A stretch of 8,601 nucleotides of DNA from Candidatus Latescibacteria bacterium 4484_107 (lineage in GTDB: Bacteria; Latescibacterota; 4484-107), in the NCBI GenBank assembly GCA_002059205.1, contig MVCQ01000042.1:1-8601 (forward strand), written 5' to 3'. Made by a program: the position numbers and the translations under genes. The notes under the pieces were generated by a model, which searched no databases, had not been told where the DNA came from, and worked only from the letters and a program-made list of their open reading frames with translations. This document shows positions 1 to 6,348 of this stretch, piece after piece. Each line of letters opens with the position of its first letter. The first letter of the stretch is position 1.

Positions 1-1
1 C

Positions 2-757
2 GACGGCGAGTTGAAAGCCGCGGAGGGAACGGTCTCATATCTCGATACGGAATTTCAGGTAGAAAAGGCGGGGATGGAGATCAATACGCGATATCGCGCC
101 AAACCGGTGCTGCGCTTTCTGGCCAAGACCACCGTGTACGATGATTCGACGAATGCGGCCACGGATATTTTTCTCGAAGCCTACCAAATGGACGAGCGAA
201 CAGGCACCCGTTTGGAACGGGCGCGATGGGGCGATTTTGAGTTCAACCTGCGTTCGAGCGATCCCAAGGATGATTCCCGGGAGAAGATCCTGGCGAAGCT
301 GGGCTATATGGAGGGCGAGTACGAGCGTCGGGCGTGGGGGGCTCTGACGTTGGGGGTGGAAAGCTACCTTCTGCGTCCGTTGCTCAATCCGATGGAGCGG
401 CAACTGCGTCGGGCTCTGGGTTTGGATGTGGTGCGATTCCAACCCTCCATCGCCCGAAATCTGCTGCACCGACAGAAACTGCTCTCTCCCGATCAGACGG
501 CCTCGGACCTGGCGCTTTTTCGGGGCACTCAGTGGACGTTGGGACAATACGTGGCCAGGGATTGGTATCTTTTCTACACCGGCCAATTGGAGATCGGGCG
601 GGATGCTTACGAAAAGGAGACCTGGGGCGTAAAACACCACTTCGGGATCGAGTTTCGGACGGGCAAAAATACGGTCTTTCAGTTCGAATACGACTACGAT
701 AATCTCCTGAAGGAGGCGAATCCGCAGGTGCGAGTACGACATTGGTTTCCGTTTTAA
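2..757 (+). CDS. tamB: TamB-like outer-membrane assembly protein, C-terminal part (5' end outside window)
   Basis: This open frame enters from the left edge and ends at TAA 755-757, so only the last ~250 residues are visible and no start can be assigned. The text fits the C-terminal TamB (formerly DUF490) domain: an early GTVSYL turn followed by alternating short beta strands, a stretch resembling the family's 'SSDP..REKILAKLGY' segment (about residues 85-102), then amphipathic strands such as TQWTLGQYVARDWYLFYTG and a C-terminal Phe (VRHWFPF). TamB proteins are long beta-helical proteins that span the periplasm and act with an Omp85 protein in outer-membrane assembly and lipid transport. A bamA gene lies 1.5 kb downstream on the same strand, and tamB-bamA adjacency is common in diderms. 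Here a toxin-antitoxin relic and a small membrane-protein gene separate them. The family call rests on recognised sequence style, not a search. Confidence 0.8.
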   Translation, partial: DGELKAAEGTVSYLDTEFQVEKAGMEINTRYRAKPVLRFLAKTTVYDDSTNAATDIFLEAYQMDERTGTRLERARWGDFEFNLRSSDPKDDSREKILAKLGYMEGEYERRAWGALTLGVESYLLRPLLNPMERQLRRALGLDVVRFQPSIARNLLHRQKLLSPDQTASDLALFRGTQWTLGQYVARDWYLFYTGQLEIGRDAYEKETWGVKHHFGIEFRTGKNTVFQFEYDYDNLLKEANPQVRVRHWFPF

Positions 758-845
758 GGGGAGGAGGGGGAATTGCACTCGGGGAAATTGGAGCCATAAG
801 GGAGAAAGCCTGAAGGATCCCCTTGCCCTCCGCATTACGCAACAC

Positions 846-887
846 TTTTCGCTTCACGCTTCACGCTCTCCGCTTGACGTTTCACGA
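846..887. repeat. Degenerate heptamer tandem repeat, consensus TTCACGC
   Basis: The stretch divides into six consecutive 7-base units: ttttcgc, ttcacgc, ttcacgc, tctccgc, ttgacgt, ttcacga. Two are identical and the others differ by one to three bases. Unlike the elements at 4515, 5131 and 6349, no inverted set of units is visible next to it. It may be half of such an element or a plain tandem repeat. Confidence 0.7.
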
Positions 888-993
888 AAGAGATCAAAAA
901 TTGCTTGCATAAAATCCGTAAAAAACGTATCTTTATAGCCTCTTTCAAAAAAAGGGATCCGCTTCGTCCGCGGCGACAACACGGCTTTGTCAT

Positions 994-1027
994 TGTCATT
1001 GCAGCGTACGGAGTGCTGAAGCAGTCT
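994..1027. repeat. Possible degenerate dispersed intergenic repeat (REP-like)
   Basis: The text gtcattgcagcg...gctgaagcagtctcat resembles a repeat seen between genes in many bacterial genomes, roughly 'gtcattgcgag...gaagcaatctcat'. An imperfect inverted repeat is visible: TTGCAGC at 1000-1006 and GCTGAA at 1015-1020. The assignment is from memory of the motif and only one copy is in this window. Confidence 0.35.
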
Positions 1028-1128
1028 CATCGGATACCCTTTTGCGGGGGCCTCTTCAGACAAGGCAGGCGAGCGTTCGGGTGAACCGTTTTGAAAGGGG
1101 CCGGTCAAAAAACTTACCCCAGAGAAAA

Positions 1129-1590
1129 ATGAATAGATCACAATCACAATTCCGGAAAAATCTTCTTCGTATCCAGAAAGCCTTCTTTGAAGAAAAAGCC
1201 GCGGCTTTTGATCTCGATATGGCTTTTCTGTATGGCTCCTGGGCGGGTGGCTATCCACGGAAGGATTCCGACATAGATGTGGCTTTACACTTTTCCCCCA
1301 CACACGCTACCGATGAAGCGATTTTCGATCGCCTTACAGATATCTCCCTTGAGCTTTCTCTGCGGACAAAAAAAGAGGTCAACGCGATACCCATTTTTGA
1401 TGACTTCAGAAAACCTATGCTGTACTATAACGCCGTTGTTTTGGGTCTGCCTCTATATATCAGAGATTTTTCCGGATACGCAGACCTGAAAAATTACTCC
1501 GTATTCCAGATGGAAGATTTCAGTCTCTTCGGAATTTCGTGGCAAATAAAGGCGGCCCGGAAGCACTTGAAGGAGTTGCAGAATGTCTAA
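1129..1590 (+). CDS. mntA: MntA-type minimal nucleotidyltransferase (antitoxin)
   Basis: This encodes a 153-residue protein with the core nucleotidyltransferase signature GSX10DXD: Gly36-Ser37 in 'YGSWAGGYPRKDSDID', with metal-binding Asp48 and Asp50. Size and motif fit the MntA antitoxin family, which neutralises a HEPN RNase (HepT) by adding AMP to the Tyr of its RX4HXY motif. The next gene, overlapping by 8 bases, is a recognisable but broken hepT, which supports the assignment. I chose ATG 1129 because the frame's upstream extension to a TTG at 1042 reads unconserved spacer DNA. The site before ATG 1129 (agagaaaa) is only a weak ribosome binding site. Composition is more AT-rich than tamB, bamA and the lpx genes, suggesting acquisition by transfer. 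The antitoxin looks intact while its partner does not, so it may now be an orphan. Confidence 0.82.
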   Translation: MNRSQSQFRKNLLRIQKAFFEEKAAAFDLDMAFLYGSWAGGYPRKDSDIDVALHFSPTHATDEAIFDRLTDISLELSLRTKKEVNAIPIFDDFRKPMLYYNAVVLGLPLYIRDFSGYADLKNYSVFQMEDFSLFGISWQIKAARKHLKELQNV

Positions 1591-1830
1591 ATATCGTAAT
1601 GCAGAAGGATGTGTTGTCGAATCCCTGCAGTTTATCGGGGAAGAAATGCAGGAATTTGAAAAAGAGTATTCGACGAAGAAAAGATGGTTGAGATGGTGAA
1701 GTTCAGAAACGTACTAACCCATTTCTATATGAAGGTGGATATGCAACGCGTGTATGCCTATCTTCAAAACGACCTTGGGTTGTTTGAGACATTCCACAGG
1801 ATGGTACGGGGGCTTCTTCCTTCCGAATGA
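1583..1830 (+). pseudogene. hepT: Broken HepT-like HEPN toxin gene
   Basis: ATG 1583 has a strong Shine-Dalgarno (AAGGAG 1570-1575, 7-base spacing) and overlaps the end of the nucleotidyltransferase gene, as in intact mntA-hepT pairs. Its frame gives only 38 residues and stops at TGA 1697-1699. In the -1 frame, open from 1660 to TGA 1828-1830, the text reads as a HepT C-terminus: VFDEEKMVEMVKFRN, then RNVLTHFY, then QRVYAYLQNDLGLFETF. RNVLTHFY matches RX4HXY exactly and holds the catalytic Arg and His and the Tyr that MntA would modify. Joining the frames gives only ~80 residues against roughly 130-150 for the family, so the middle helices are missing as well. I read it as an internal deletion whose length was not a multiple of three. 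A small frameshift product is conceivable but would lack the helical bundle core. Confidence 0.78.
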
Positions 1831-2204
1831 AGCTGAAGGGAAGAAGGAGATTACCAAAGTCTCGAAGACTTTGGATTCTGGCGTTCGTGTGGGCAGTCCC
1901 GGCTTGGGGGTATGAGACCGCGCCCAGGATAACGGACAGGGAGATCGTTGAAGTTTTGACGGAGTTGAAAGCGGGCCAGCAGGCCATTAATCAGCGAATA
2001 GACGACCTCCGGAGCACGACGTTGACGTTGTTTTCCGTTCTGATTGGCATGATGGCCGCTTTTGTGGGGTTCGTCCTGTGGGACCGCAGAAGCATGCTTA
2101 AGTCCGTTCAGAGTCAGATGGAGGGCGTATTGGCTGCGCTCAGGGAGTTGGCAAAAAAAGATGCCCAAGTGGCCGGGATATTGAGGGCGTATGGACTGTT
2201 GTAG
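1827..2204 (+). CDS. Small conserved hypothetical protein: signal/anchor segment, coiled coil, one membrane helix
   Basis: This encodes 125 residues from ATG 1827, which overlaps the upstream TGA as ATGA. Residues 13-28 (RRLWILAFVWAVPAWG) look like a signal peptide or first membrane segment. Residues 35-62 (ITDREIVEVLTELKAGQQ onward) are a short coiled coil, residues 66-85 a membrane helix ending FVLWDRR, and residues 89-113 a second coiled coil. The C-terminus is ILRAYGLL. The coiled coil / membrane helix / 'GFVLWDRR' / 'YGLL' pattern matches a small protein family I recall from thermophilic and uncultivated bacteria; no function is known to me. It is probably an inner-membrane protein with periplasmic or cytoplasmic coils. 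The start is odd: residues 4-10 (KGRRRLP) read through a strong Shine-Dalgarno (1842-1850), and an AAG sits where an ATG would be expected. Confidence 0.7.
   Translation: MKLKGRRRLPKSRRLWILAFVWAVPAWGYETAPRITDREIVEVLTELKAGQQAINQRIDDLRSTTLTLFSVLIGMMAAFVGFVLWDRRSMLKSVQSQMEGVLAALRELAKKDAQVAGILRAYGLL
1842..1850 (+). promoter_or_regulatory. Strong Shine-Dalgarno without a start codon at the right distance
   Basis: AGAAGGAGA is the best ribosome binding site near this gene. The codon seven bases after its GGAG core is AAG (1857-1859), in frame with the small membrane protein and directly before the SRRLWILAF signal segment. An ATG there would give a textbook start and signal peptide. As it stands, the nearest in-frame ATG is upstream at 1827, before the site. 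A single T-to-A change from ATG would explain this. Confidence 0.5.
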
Positions 2205-2246
2205 GGGAGGAAATTACCGGAAGATATCCAAAAAGGAGAAATTTCT

Positions 2247-4511
2247 ATGTACGTAAAGACCGTTGTTTTACTTCTGTGCACCTGCCTGATCGGATGGATC
2301 GGCCCAAGTGAGGCTCAGATGCCCCCGACGAAGATTTCAACATTGGAGGTGCGCGGAAATATCCGGTCGGATGCCTCGTTGATCCTGGCCACGTCTGGAT
2401 TGTCCGTGGGAAAAGAGCTGACCATGGAGGATACGCAGCATGCGATTCGGCGGTTGTATGCGCTCGGCGTGTTCCGGGATATTCGCATTGTGGTCGTGGG
2501 ACAAAGCACGGAGGGACTGCAAATCGCAATCGAGGTAAAGGAGTTTCCGACCGTGTCGAAGATTGTGTTCGAGGGGAACAATAAAATCAAGACGAAGGAA
2601 CTGAAAGACGTGCTGCGCTTTGCGGAGGGACAAATCGTTGGAGAAAAAGAGATCAAGAAGGCGCAGGTTCGGATCAAGCGACTATACGAGGAAAAGGGGT
2701 ATCTTCTCGCGCAAGTGACGTCCGAAATTTCGGACCCGGATGAGACCGGCAAGGTGGCGCTTACCTTTCGGATCAAAGAGGGCAAAAAAGTCAAGATCAA
2801 GCGCATCAGGATCATCGGGAATGAGGCGTTTGGAGACGCTAAGATCAAGAAGCAGATGGAGACCAAGGAAAACCGCTGGTGGCGCAAAGGCGATTTCAAG
2901 GAGGCCATTTTTCAGGAAGATTTAAAAAAGATCGCGGCGTTCTATCGGAAGAACGGGTACCGGGATATGGAGGTCGTTCGGGACAGCCTCTATTACGACG
3001 AATCGAAGCAGCATTTGTTCGTTGACATCGTCGTTAGGGAGGGGCCGCTTTATTGGTTTGGCGCTTTTACCTGGGAAGGAAATACCCTGTTCTCCGATAA
3101 GGAGATCGCTGAGAAAATCACGGTTTCGGAGGGAGATACGTACGATCAGGAGAAATTTGAGCAGATTTACACCAGCCTGGCGTTCGCTTATCAGGAGCGG
3201 GGTTATCTGTCCGTGCAGATTCTTCCGGAGACCACGGAGGAGGGGCAGACCCTGAATTTTCATTTTGTGATCAAGGAGGGGCACCCTTCCAAAGTTCGGA
3301 AGGTGACAATCGTGGGCAATACGAAAACCAAAGAGAAGGTGATCCGGCGGGAGTTAACGGTCATCCCCGGGGAGGTGTTCCGGCGTTCGGCATTGGAGCG
3401 AAGTGCCCGGAATGTTTATCTCTTGAACTACTTTGGAAATGTGGAGCCGGATGTAGAACCACTGGAAAATGGGGACGTGGATGTGACGTTCCGGGTGGAG
3501 GAGAAATCCACCGGCCAGGCTATGATGGGAGCGGGATACAGTGAACAGTATAAGCTGACGGGATCGCTCGGGTTGGGCATCCCCAACCTTTTTGGAAACG
3601 GTCAGCGTCTGGATTTCAACTGGGATTTCGGGACCCGGCAGGAAAAATTTCAAATGAGCTTTACCGAACCGTGGCTGTTCGATACGCCCACGAGCGGAAG
3701 CTTCAGCGTCTATAAATTGACCTACAAATACAGCAGTTACGATGAGAACCGAAACGGGGGATACCTGAGTGTGGGAAGGCACCTTACCTGGCCGGACGAT
3801 TATTCCACGGTGCGTCTGATCTATCGTCTCGAAGAGGTGGGGTACCGCAATTTCAGCGAAGGGTATAGCGATCCGTACGGTTTCCGGGAGCGCACGTGGC
3901 CTCAGAGAACGAGCAGCATCAGCGCCACCTATTTTCGGGACAGCCGGGACAAACCGGAATTCCCCTCCCGGGGGTCGGTGTATTCTTACCGGATGGAATT
4001 CGCCAGCAAGATACTGGGGAGCGACAAAGGATTTCATAAACACGAGGTGAATTCGGAGTTCTATTATCCCTTGTTCTGGAAAACCACGCTTGTTTTGAAA
4101 AACCGGATGGGGTACGTGAATGGTTTTGGATCGGGGCATGATGTGCTTCCCCGGGAACGGTTTCGTCCGGGAGGCACGAGCTTCGACGGCGTCATCCGGG
4201 GATACAACGATATGTCCGTCGGACCTTCCGAGGGCGGACGTGCGATGTTCATCACCGGGCTGGAGTGCCAGTTTCCCATCGTGGAGCAACAGATCTACGG
4301 CCTGCTCTTTGCGGACGCCGGGAACTCGTGGCTGTGGTTTTCGGAGACCGATCCGTTCGATCTGAAGCGCTCGATGGGATTCGGCGTGCGGGTGATGGCT
4401 CCGATGATCGGCATGATCGGATTCGACTTCGCGTACGGATTCGATCATTTCAAAGATGGGAAGCGCGAGGGCAAGTGGCATACCCACTTCCAGTTCGGAA
4501 AAAGGTTTTAA
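2247..4511 (+). CDS. bamA: Outer-membrane protein assembly factor BamA (Omp85)
   Basis: BamA is the barrel core of the BAM complex, which folds and inserts beta-barrel proteins into the outer membrane. ATG 2247 follows AAAGGAG (2232-2238) with 8-base spacing. The 754-residue product has a signal peptide (residues 1-23, cleavage after PSEA). Five POTRA repeats follow at roughly 28-103, 104-185, 186-270, 271-348 and 349-425. Each begins with a 'KI..I.(V/F).GN' strand, for example KIVFEGNNKIKTKE and KVTIVGNTKTKEK. The barrel occupies about 430-754, including FTEPWLFDTP and the diagnostic loop motif IRGY with Arg651. It ends in Phe as part of the C-terminal beta-signal (FQFGKRF). Length is slightly below the ~800 residues of Escherichia coli BamA. 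ompH/skp follows after 74 bases, separated by a hairpin element. All five POTRAs and the barrel appear intact. Confidence 0.97.
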   Translation: MYVKTVVLLLCTCLIGWIGPSEAQMPPTKISTLEVRGNIRSDASLILATSGLSVGKELTMEDTQHAIRRLYALGVFRDIRIVVVGQSTEGLQIAIEVKEFPTVSKIVFEGNNKIKTKELKDVLRFAEGQIVGEKEIKKAQVRIKRLYEEKGYLLAQVTSEISDPDETGKVALTFRIKEGKKVKIKRIRIIGNEAFGDAKIKKQMETKENRWWRKGDFKEAIFQEDLKKIAAFYRKNGYRDMEVVRDSLYYDESKQHLFVDIVVREGPLYWFGAFTWEGNTLFSDKEIAEKITVSEGDTYDQEKFEQIYTSLAFAYQERGYLSVQILPETTEEGQTLNFHFVIKEGHPSKVRKVTIVGNTKTKEKVIRRELTVIPGEVFRRSALERSARNVYLLNYFGNVEPDVEPLENGDVDVTFRVEEKSTGQAMMGAGYSEQYKLTGSLGLGIPNLFGNGQRLDFNWDFGTRQEKFQMSFTEPWLFDTPTSGSFSVYKLTYKYSSYDENRNGGYLSVGRHLTWPDDYSTVRLIYRLEEVGYRNFSEGYSDPYGFRERTWPQRTSSISATYFRDSRDKPEFPSRGSVYSYRMEFASKILGSDKGFHKHEVNSEFYYPLFWKTTLVLKNRMGYVNGFGSGHDVLPRERFRPGGTSFDGVIRGYNDMSVGPSEGGRAMFITGLECQFPIVEQQIYGLLFADAGNSWLWFSETDPFDLKRSMGFGVRVMAPMIGMIGFDFAYGFDHFKDGKREGKWHTHFQFGKRF

Positions 4512-4514
4512 GCC

Positions 4515-4561
4515 GGTGAGTGGTAATAGGTGCGTTGCCGACCAATCACCACTCACCAATC
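4515..4561. repeat. Hairpin element built from 7-bp words (bamA-ompH spacer)
   Basis: The left arm GGTGAGTGGTAATAGGT (4515-4531) pairs with ACCAATCACCACTCACC (4541-4557) at 15 of 17 positions, with a 9-base loop. The arms have a 7-base period. On the left the units are ggtgagt, ggtaata, ggtgcgt; on the right they are accaatc, accactc, accaatc. The element starts 3 bases after the bamA stop and ends before the ompH Shine-Dalgarno. No T run follows, so it does not look like an intrinsic terminator. Confidence 0.85.
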
Positions 4562-4585
4562 ACCAGAAGAAAAAAGGAGGACGGT

Positions 4586-5122
4586 ATGAGCATGAAAACG
4601 TGGATGGTCGCATCGCTGCTTTTCGGACTGATAGGGGGCTTTTCCGGAGATGTGCGGGCGAAGGAGCTGAAGCTCGGGTACATTGATTCCAACCGGATAT
4701 TGACGGAGTATAAGGGCATGGCCGACGTGCAGGCGGAGTTGGAAAAAGCCAAGTCGAAATGGGACAAACAGACGCAGGCAAAGGAAGCGGAACTGGACAG
4801 CCTGCGGCAGGAGTATGATGCGCAGTCGCTGATGTGGAGCGAGAAGACGCAGCAGCAGAAACAAAAGGCCATTCAGGAGAAATACGTGGAGTACCAGCGG
4901 TTCGTCAACGAGATCGTTTCCCCGGACGGCAAATTCGCCCAGCGCCGCATGGAACTGCTCAAACCCATATACGACAAGATCAACACCATCCTGGACCGGC
5001 TCGGAAAAGAAGGGGGCTATGACTTCGTCTTCGACGTGGGTATTCCGGCGGTGGTGTTTGCCAAACCGGAATACGAGCTAACGGATCGGGTGCTGGAGGA
5101 ACTGAACAAAGAGGTGGAATAG
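4586..5122 (+). CDS. skp: OmpH/Skp family periplasmic chaperone
   Basis: Skp (OmpH) is a trimeric periplasmic chaperone that holds unfolded outer-membrane proteins and passes them to BamA. I chose ATG 4586 because AAGGAGG (4574-4580) lies 5 bases upstream; the frame also opens at a GTG at 4520, but that reads through the hairpin. The 178-residue product has a signal peptide (residues 1-25, cleavage after DVRA). A first strand follows (LKLGYIDSNRILTEYKG), typical of the family's 'kIgyVD..ril' start. A long charged coiled-coil hairpin, rich in Gln, Lys and Glu, makes up the Skp tentacle. The end returns to the body domain (YDFVFDVGIPAVVFAKPEYELTD). Its position between bamA and lpxD is the classic bamA-skp-lpxD order. 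No truncation is seen. Confidence 0.95.
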   Translation: MSMKTWMVASLLFGLIGGFSGDVRAKELKLGYIDSNRILTEYKGMADVQAELEKAKSKWDKQTQAKEAELDSLRQEYDAQSLMWSEKTQQQKQKAIQEKYVEYQRFVNEIVSPDGKFAQRRMELLKPIYDKINTILDRLGKEGGYDFVFDVGIPAVVFAKPEYELTDRVLEELNKEVE

Positions 5123-5130
5123 CGCTACGG

Positions 5131-5260
5131 TTTGGGATTTCGGATTTTTGCACCGCAAAATCGCGAAGGACACAAAGAAAGACAACACCCAGGTCATGAA
5201 GTGCTTTGCGCTCTTTGCGGCTTTGCGGTGAGGGTTCATTCCGCAATCCGAAATCCCAAC
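5131..5260. repeat. Outer hairpin element built from 7-bp words (ompH-lpxD spacer)
   Basis: TTGGGATTTCGGATT (5132-5146) and AATCCGAAATCCCAA (5245-5259) are a perfect 15-bp inverted repeat, extended by GG/CC beyond one mismatch. Both arms have a 7-base period. On the left the units are tttggga, tttcgga, tttttgc; on the right they are tccgcaa, tccgaaa, tcccaac. The arms are about 100 bases apart because a second, unrelated inverted repeat (5151-5230) lies between them. The element starts 8 bases after the ompH stop and ends 10 bases before the lpxD Shine-Dalgarno (AAGGAG 5271-5276). Confidence 0.85.
5151..5230. repeat. Inner hairpin element built from 9-bp words, nested in the 5131-5260 element
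   Basis: CACCGCAAA (5151-5159) pairs perfectly with TTTGCGGTG (5222-5230). The left side reads as nonamers caccgcaaa, atcgcgaag, gacacaaag. The right side has CTTTGCG at 5204, 5213 and 5221, spaced 9 and 8 bases. The central ~25 bases are unrelated. I recall 'caccgcaaag.cgcaaag' text from intergenic DNA of many environmental genomes, but cannot confirm copies here. Its boundaries sit directly inside the arms of the outer element. Confidence 0.75.
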
Positions 5261-5285
5261 CCGAAAGGGGAAGGAGTGGAAAGGG

Positions 5286-6335
5286 ATGGGAACACGGTTG
5301 GACGAGATAGCCCGTTTGGTGGGAGGAAGGTTGGTCGGCGACGGGGAGATTGAAATCCGAAGCGTAGCGCCGATCGAGGAGGCGGGGGAAGCTTCGATTT
5401 CCTTTGTGGCCAATCGGCGGTATCGGCGTTTTTTGAGTACTACGAAGGCATCGGCGGTGATGGTACCCCCGGAGTTGGAACAGGATGCGGTCGGGCCGTG
5501 CATTGTGTCGCCGAATCCCTATCTGTGTCTACAGAAAGTGGTTCGGTTTTTTTATGGCGATGGCGTGAGTTTTCCGAAGGGCGTGCACGAGACCGCGGTG
5601 GTGGGAACGGGCGTTCGGCTGGGGACGGACGTTTATCTGGGGCCTTACGCAGTGATCGAGGACGACTGTGAACTCGGAGACGAGGTGGTCGTCGGGGCGG
5701 GATGTTTTTTGGGAAAAGGCTCCCGGATCGGGGATCACACGATTCTGTATCCCCACGTCACGGTGTATCACGGCACGGAGATCGGACGAGCGGTGATCGT
5801 ACACAGCGGCGCGGTGATCGGATCGGACGGGTTCGGCTTTGCGTTCGACGGAAAAAAGTATCATAAAATCCCCCAGGTGGGCAAAGTAATCCTTGAGGAC
5901 GAGGTGGAGATCGGAGCGAATACGGCGATTGATCGGGCGGCGTTGGGCGTGACGCGGATCGGGCGAGGCGCTAAGATAGATAATCTGGTGCAGATCGGGC
6001 ACAACGTGACGGTGGGCGCGCATACCGTGATCGCGGGACAGACCGGCATTTCGGGCAGCACGAAGATCGGAAAACGGGTGCAGATCGGTGGACAGGTCGG
6101 ACTGGCCGGACACCTTGTCGTCGGAGATCGGGCGCGCATCGGAGCGCAGGCCGGGGTGAGCAAATCCGTGCCGGAGGGGACGGTCGTATCGGGCTATCCG
6201 GCGCGGCCTCATCGGGAGGAGATCCGAATCGAAGCGGCGCAGGCGCGGCTTCCCGAACTGCTGAAGATCGTGAAGGAGCAGGGGAAGCGAATCGAGGCGC
6301 TGGAAAAAAAACTGAAACAAAGAAATAAAAAATGA
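5286..6335 (+). CDS. lpxD: UDP-3-O-(3-hydroxyacyl)glucosamine N-acyltransferase LpxD
   Basis: LpxD adds the second 3-hydroxyacyl chain, from acyl-ACP, to the 2-amino group of UDP-3-O-acyl-glucosamine, the third step of lipid A synthesis. The 349-residue product starts at ATG 5286 (AAGGAG 5271-5276, 9-base spacing). Residues 1-100 form the uridine-binding N-terminal domain (LVGDGEIEIRSVAPIEEA, then SFVANRRY). About 105-310 is a left-handed beta-helix of hexapeptide repeats (for example VVVGAGCFLGKGSRIG). The last ~30 residues are a charged helix (GKRIEALEKKLKQ), as in other LpxD proteins. The catalytic His of QIGHNV is residue 239, the same number as in Escherichia coli LpxD. It follows ompH after a 163-base spacer filled by two nested repeat elements, an unusually wide gap for this gene pair. 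Confidence 0.97.
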   Translation: MGTRLDEIARLVGGRLVGDGEIEIRSVAPIEEAGEASISFVANRRYRRFLSTTKASAVMVPPELEQDAVGPCIVSPNPYLCLQKVVRFFYGDGVSFPKGVHETAVVGTGVRLGTDVYLGPYAVIEDDCELGDEVVVGAGCFLGKGSRIGDHTILYPHVTVYHGTEIGRAVIVHSGAVIGSDGFGFAFDGKKYHKIPQVGKVILEDEVEIGANTAIDRAALGVTRIGRGAKIDNLVQIGHNVTVGAHTVIAGQTGISGSTKIGKRVQIGGQVGLAGHLVVGDRARIGAQAGVSKSVPEGTVVSGYPARPHREEIRIEAAQARLPELLKIVKEQGKRIEALEKKLKQRNKK

Positions 6336-6348
6336 GAAACAAACCCTC

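Larger units (their letters stand above)
758..1128. other. Gene-free spacer between tamB and the nucleotidyltransferase gene
   Basis: About 370 bases have no convincing gene on either strand. The minus-strand open frame across 854-1303 reads low-complexity text and overlaps the nucleotidyltransferase antisense. The spacer holds the heptamer repeat at 846-887, an A/T-rich stretch around 888-955 and a possible dispersed repeat at about 994-1027. A promoter for the downstream gene may lie in the A/T-rich part (for example TATCTT at 928-933), but the matching -35 is poor, so none is called. No G/C stem followed by a T run marks a terminator after tamB. Confidence 0.6.

Noticed and set aside
846..887. 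CRISPR array
   Set aside because: Units are only 7 bases with no spacers between them.
854..1303. Minus-strand open frame of 149 codons
   Set aside because: It overlaps the nucleotidyltransferase gene antisense, its text is not protein-like, and it reads through the heptamer array and the REP-like stretch.
1583..1830. Programmed -1 frameshift producing a functional HepT
   Set aside because: The only A-rich run near the junction (AAAAG at 1679-1683) is a poor slippery site, and the joined product would be about 80 residues, far below the family's length, with the helical core missing.
3354..4559. Minus-strand open frame of 401 codons opposite bamA
   Set aside because: It lies wholly opposite the well-supported bamA barrel region, has His/Arg/Pro-rich text typical of an antisense shadow, and shows no domain.
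4515..4561. Stem-loop after bamA as an intrinsic terminator
   Set aside because: The stem is followed by A-rich and G-rich sequence with no T run, and the next gene of the same cluster starts 25 bases later with a strong ribosome binding site. The 5131 and 6349 elements fail the same test.
4520..4585. Upstream GTG start for the OmpH/Skp protein
   Set aside because: It would put the hairpin into the coding region and place 22 unconserved residues before a clear signal peptide; ATG 4586 has an ideal Shine-Dalgarno.
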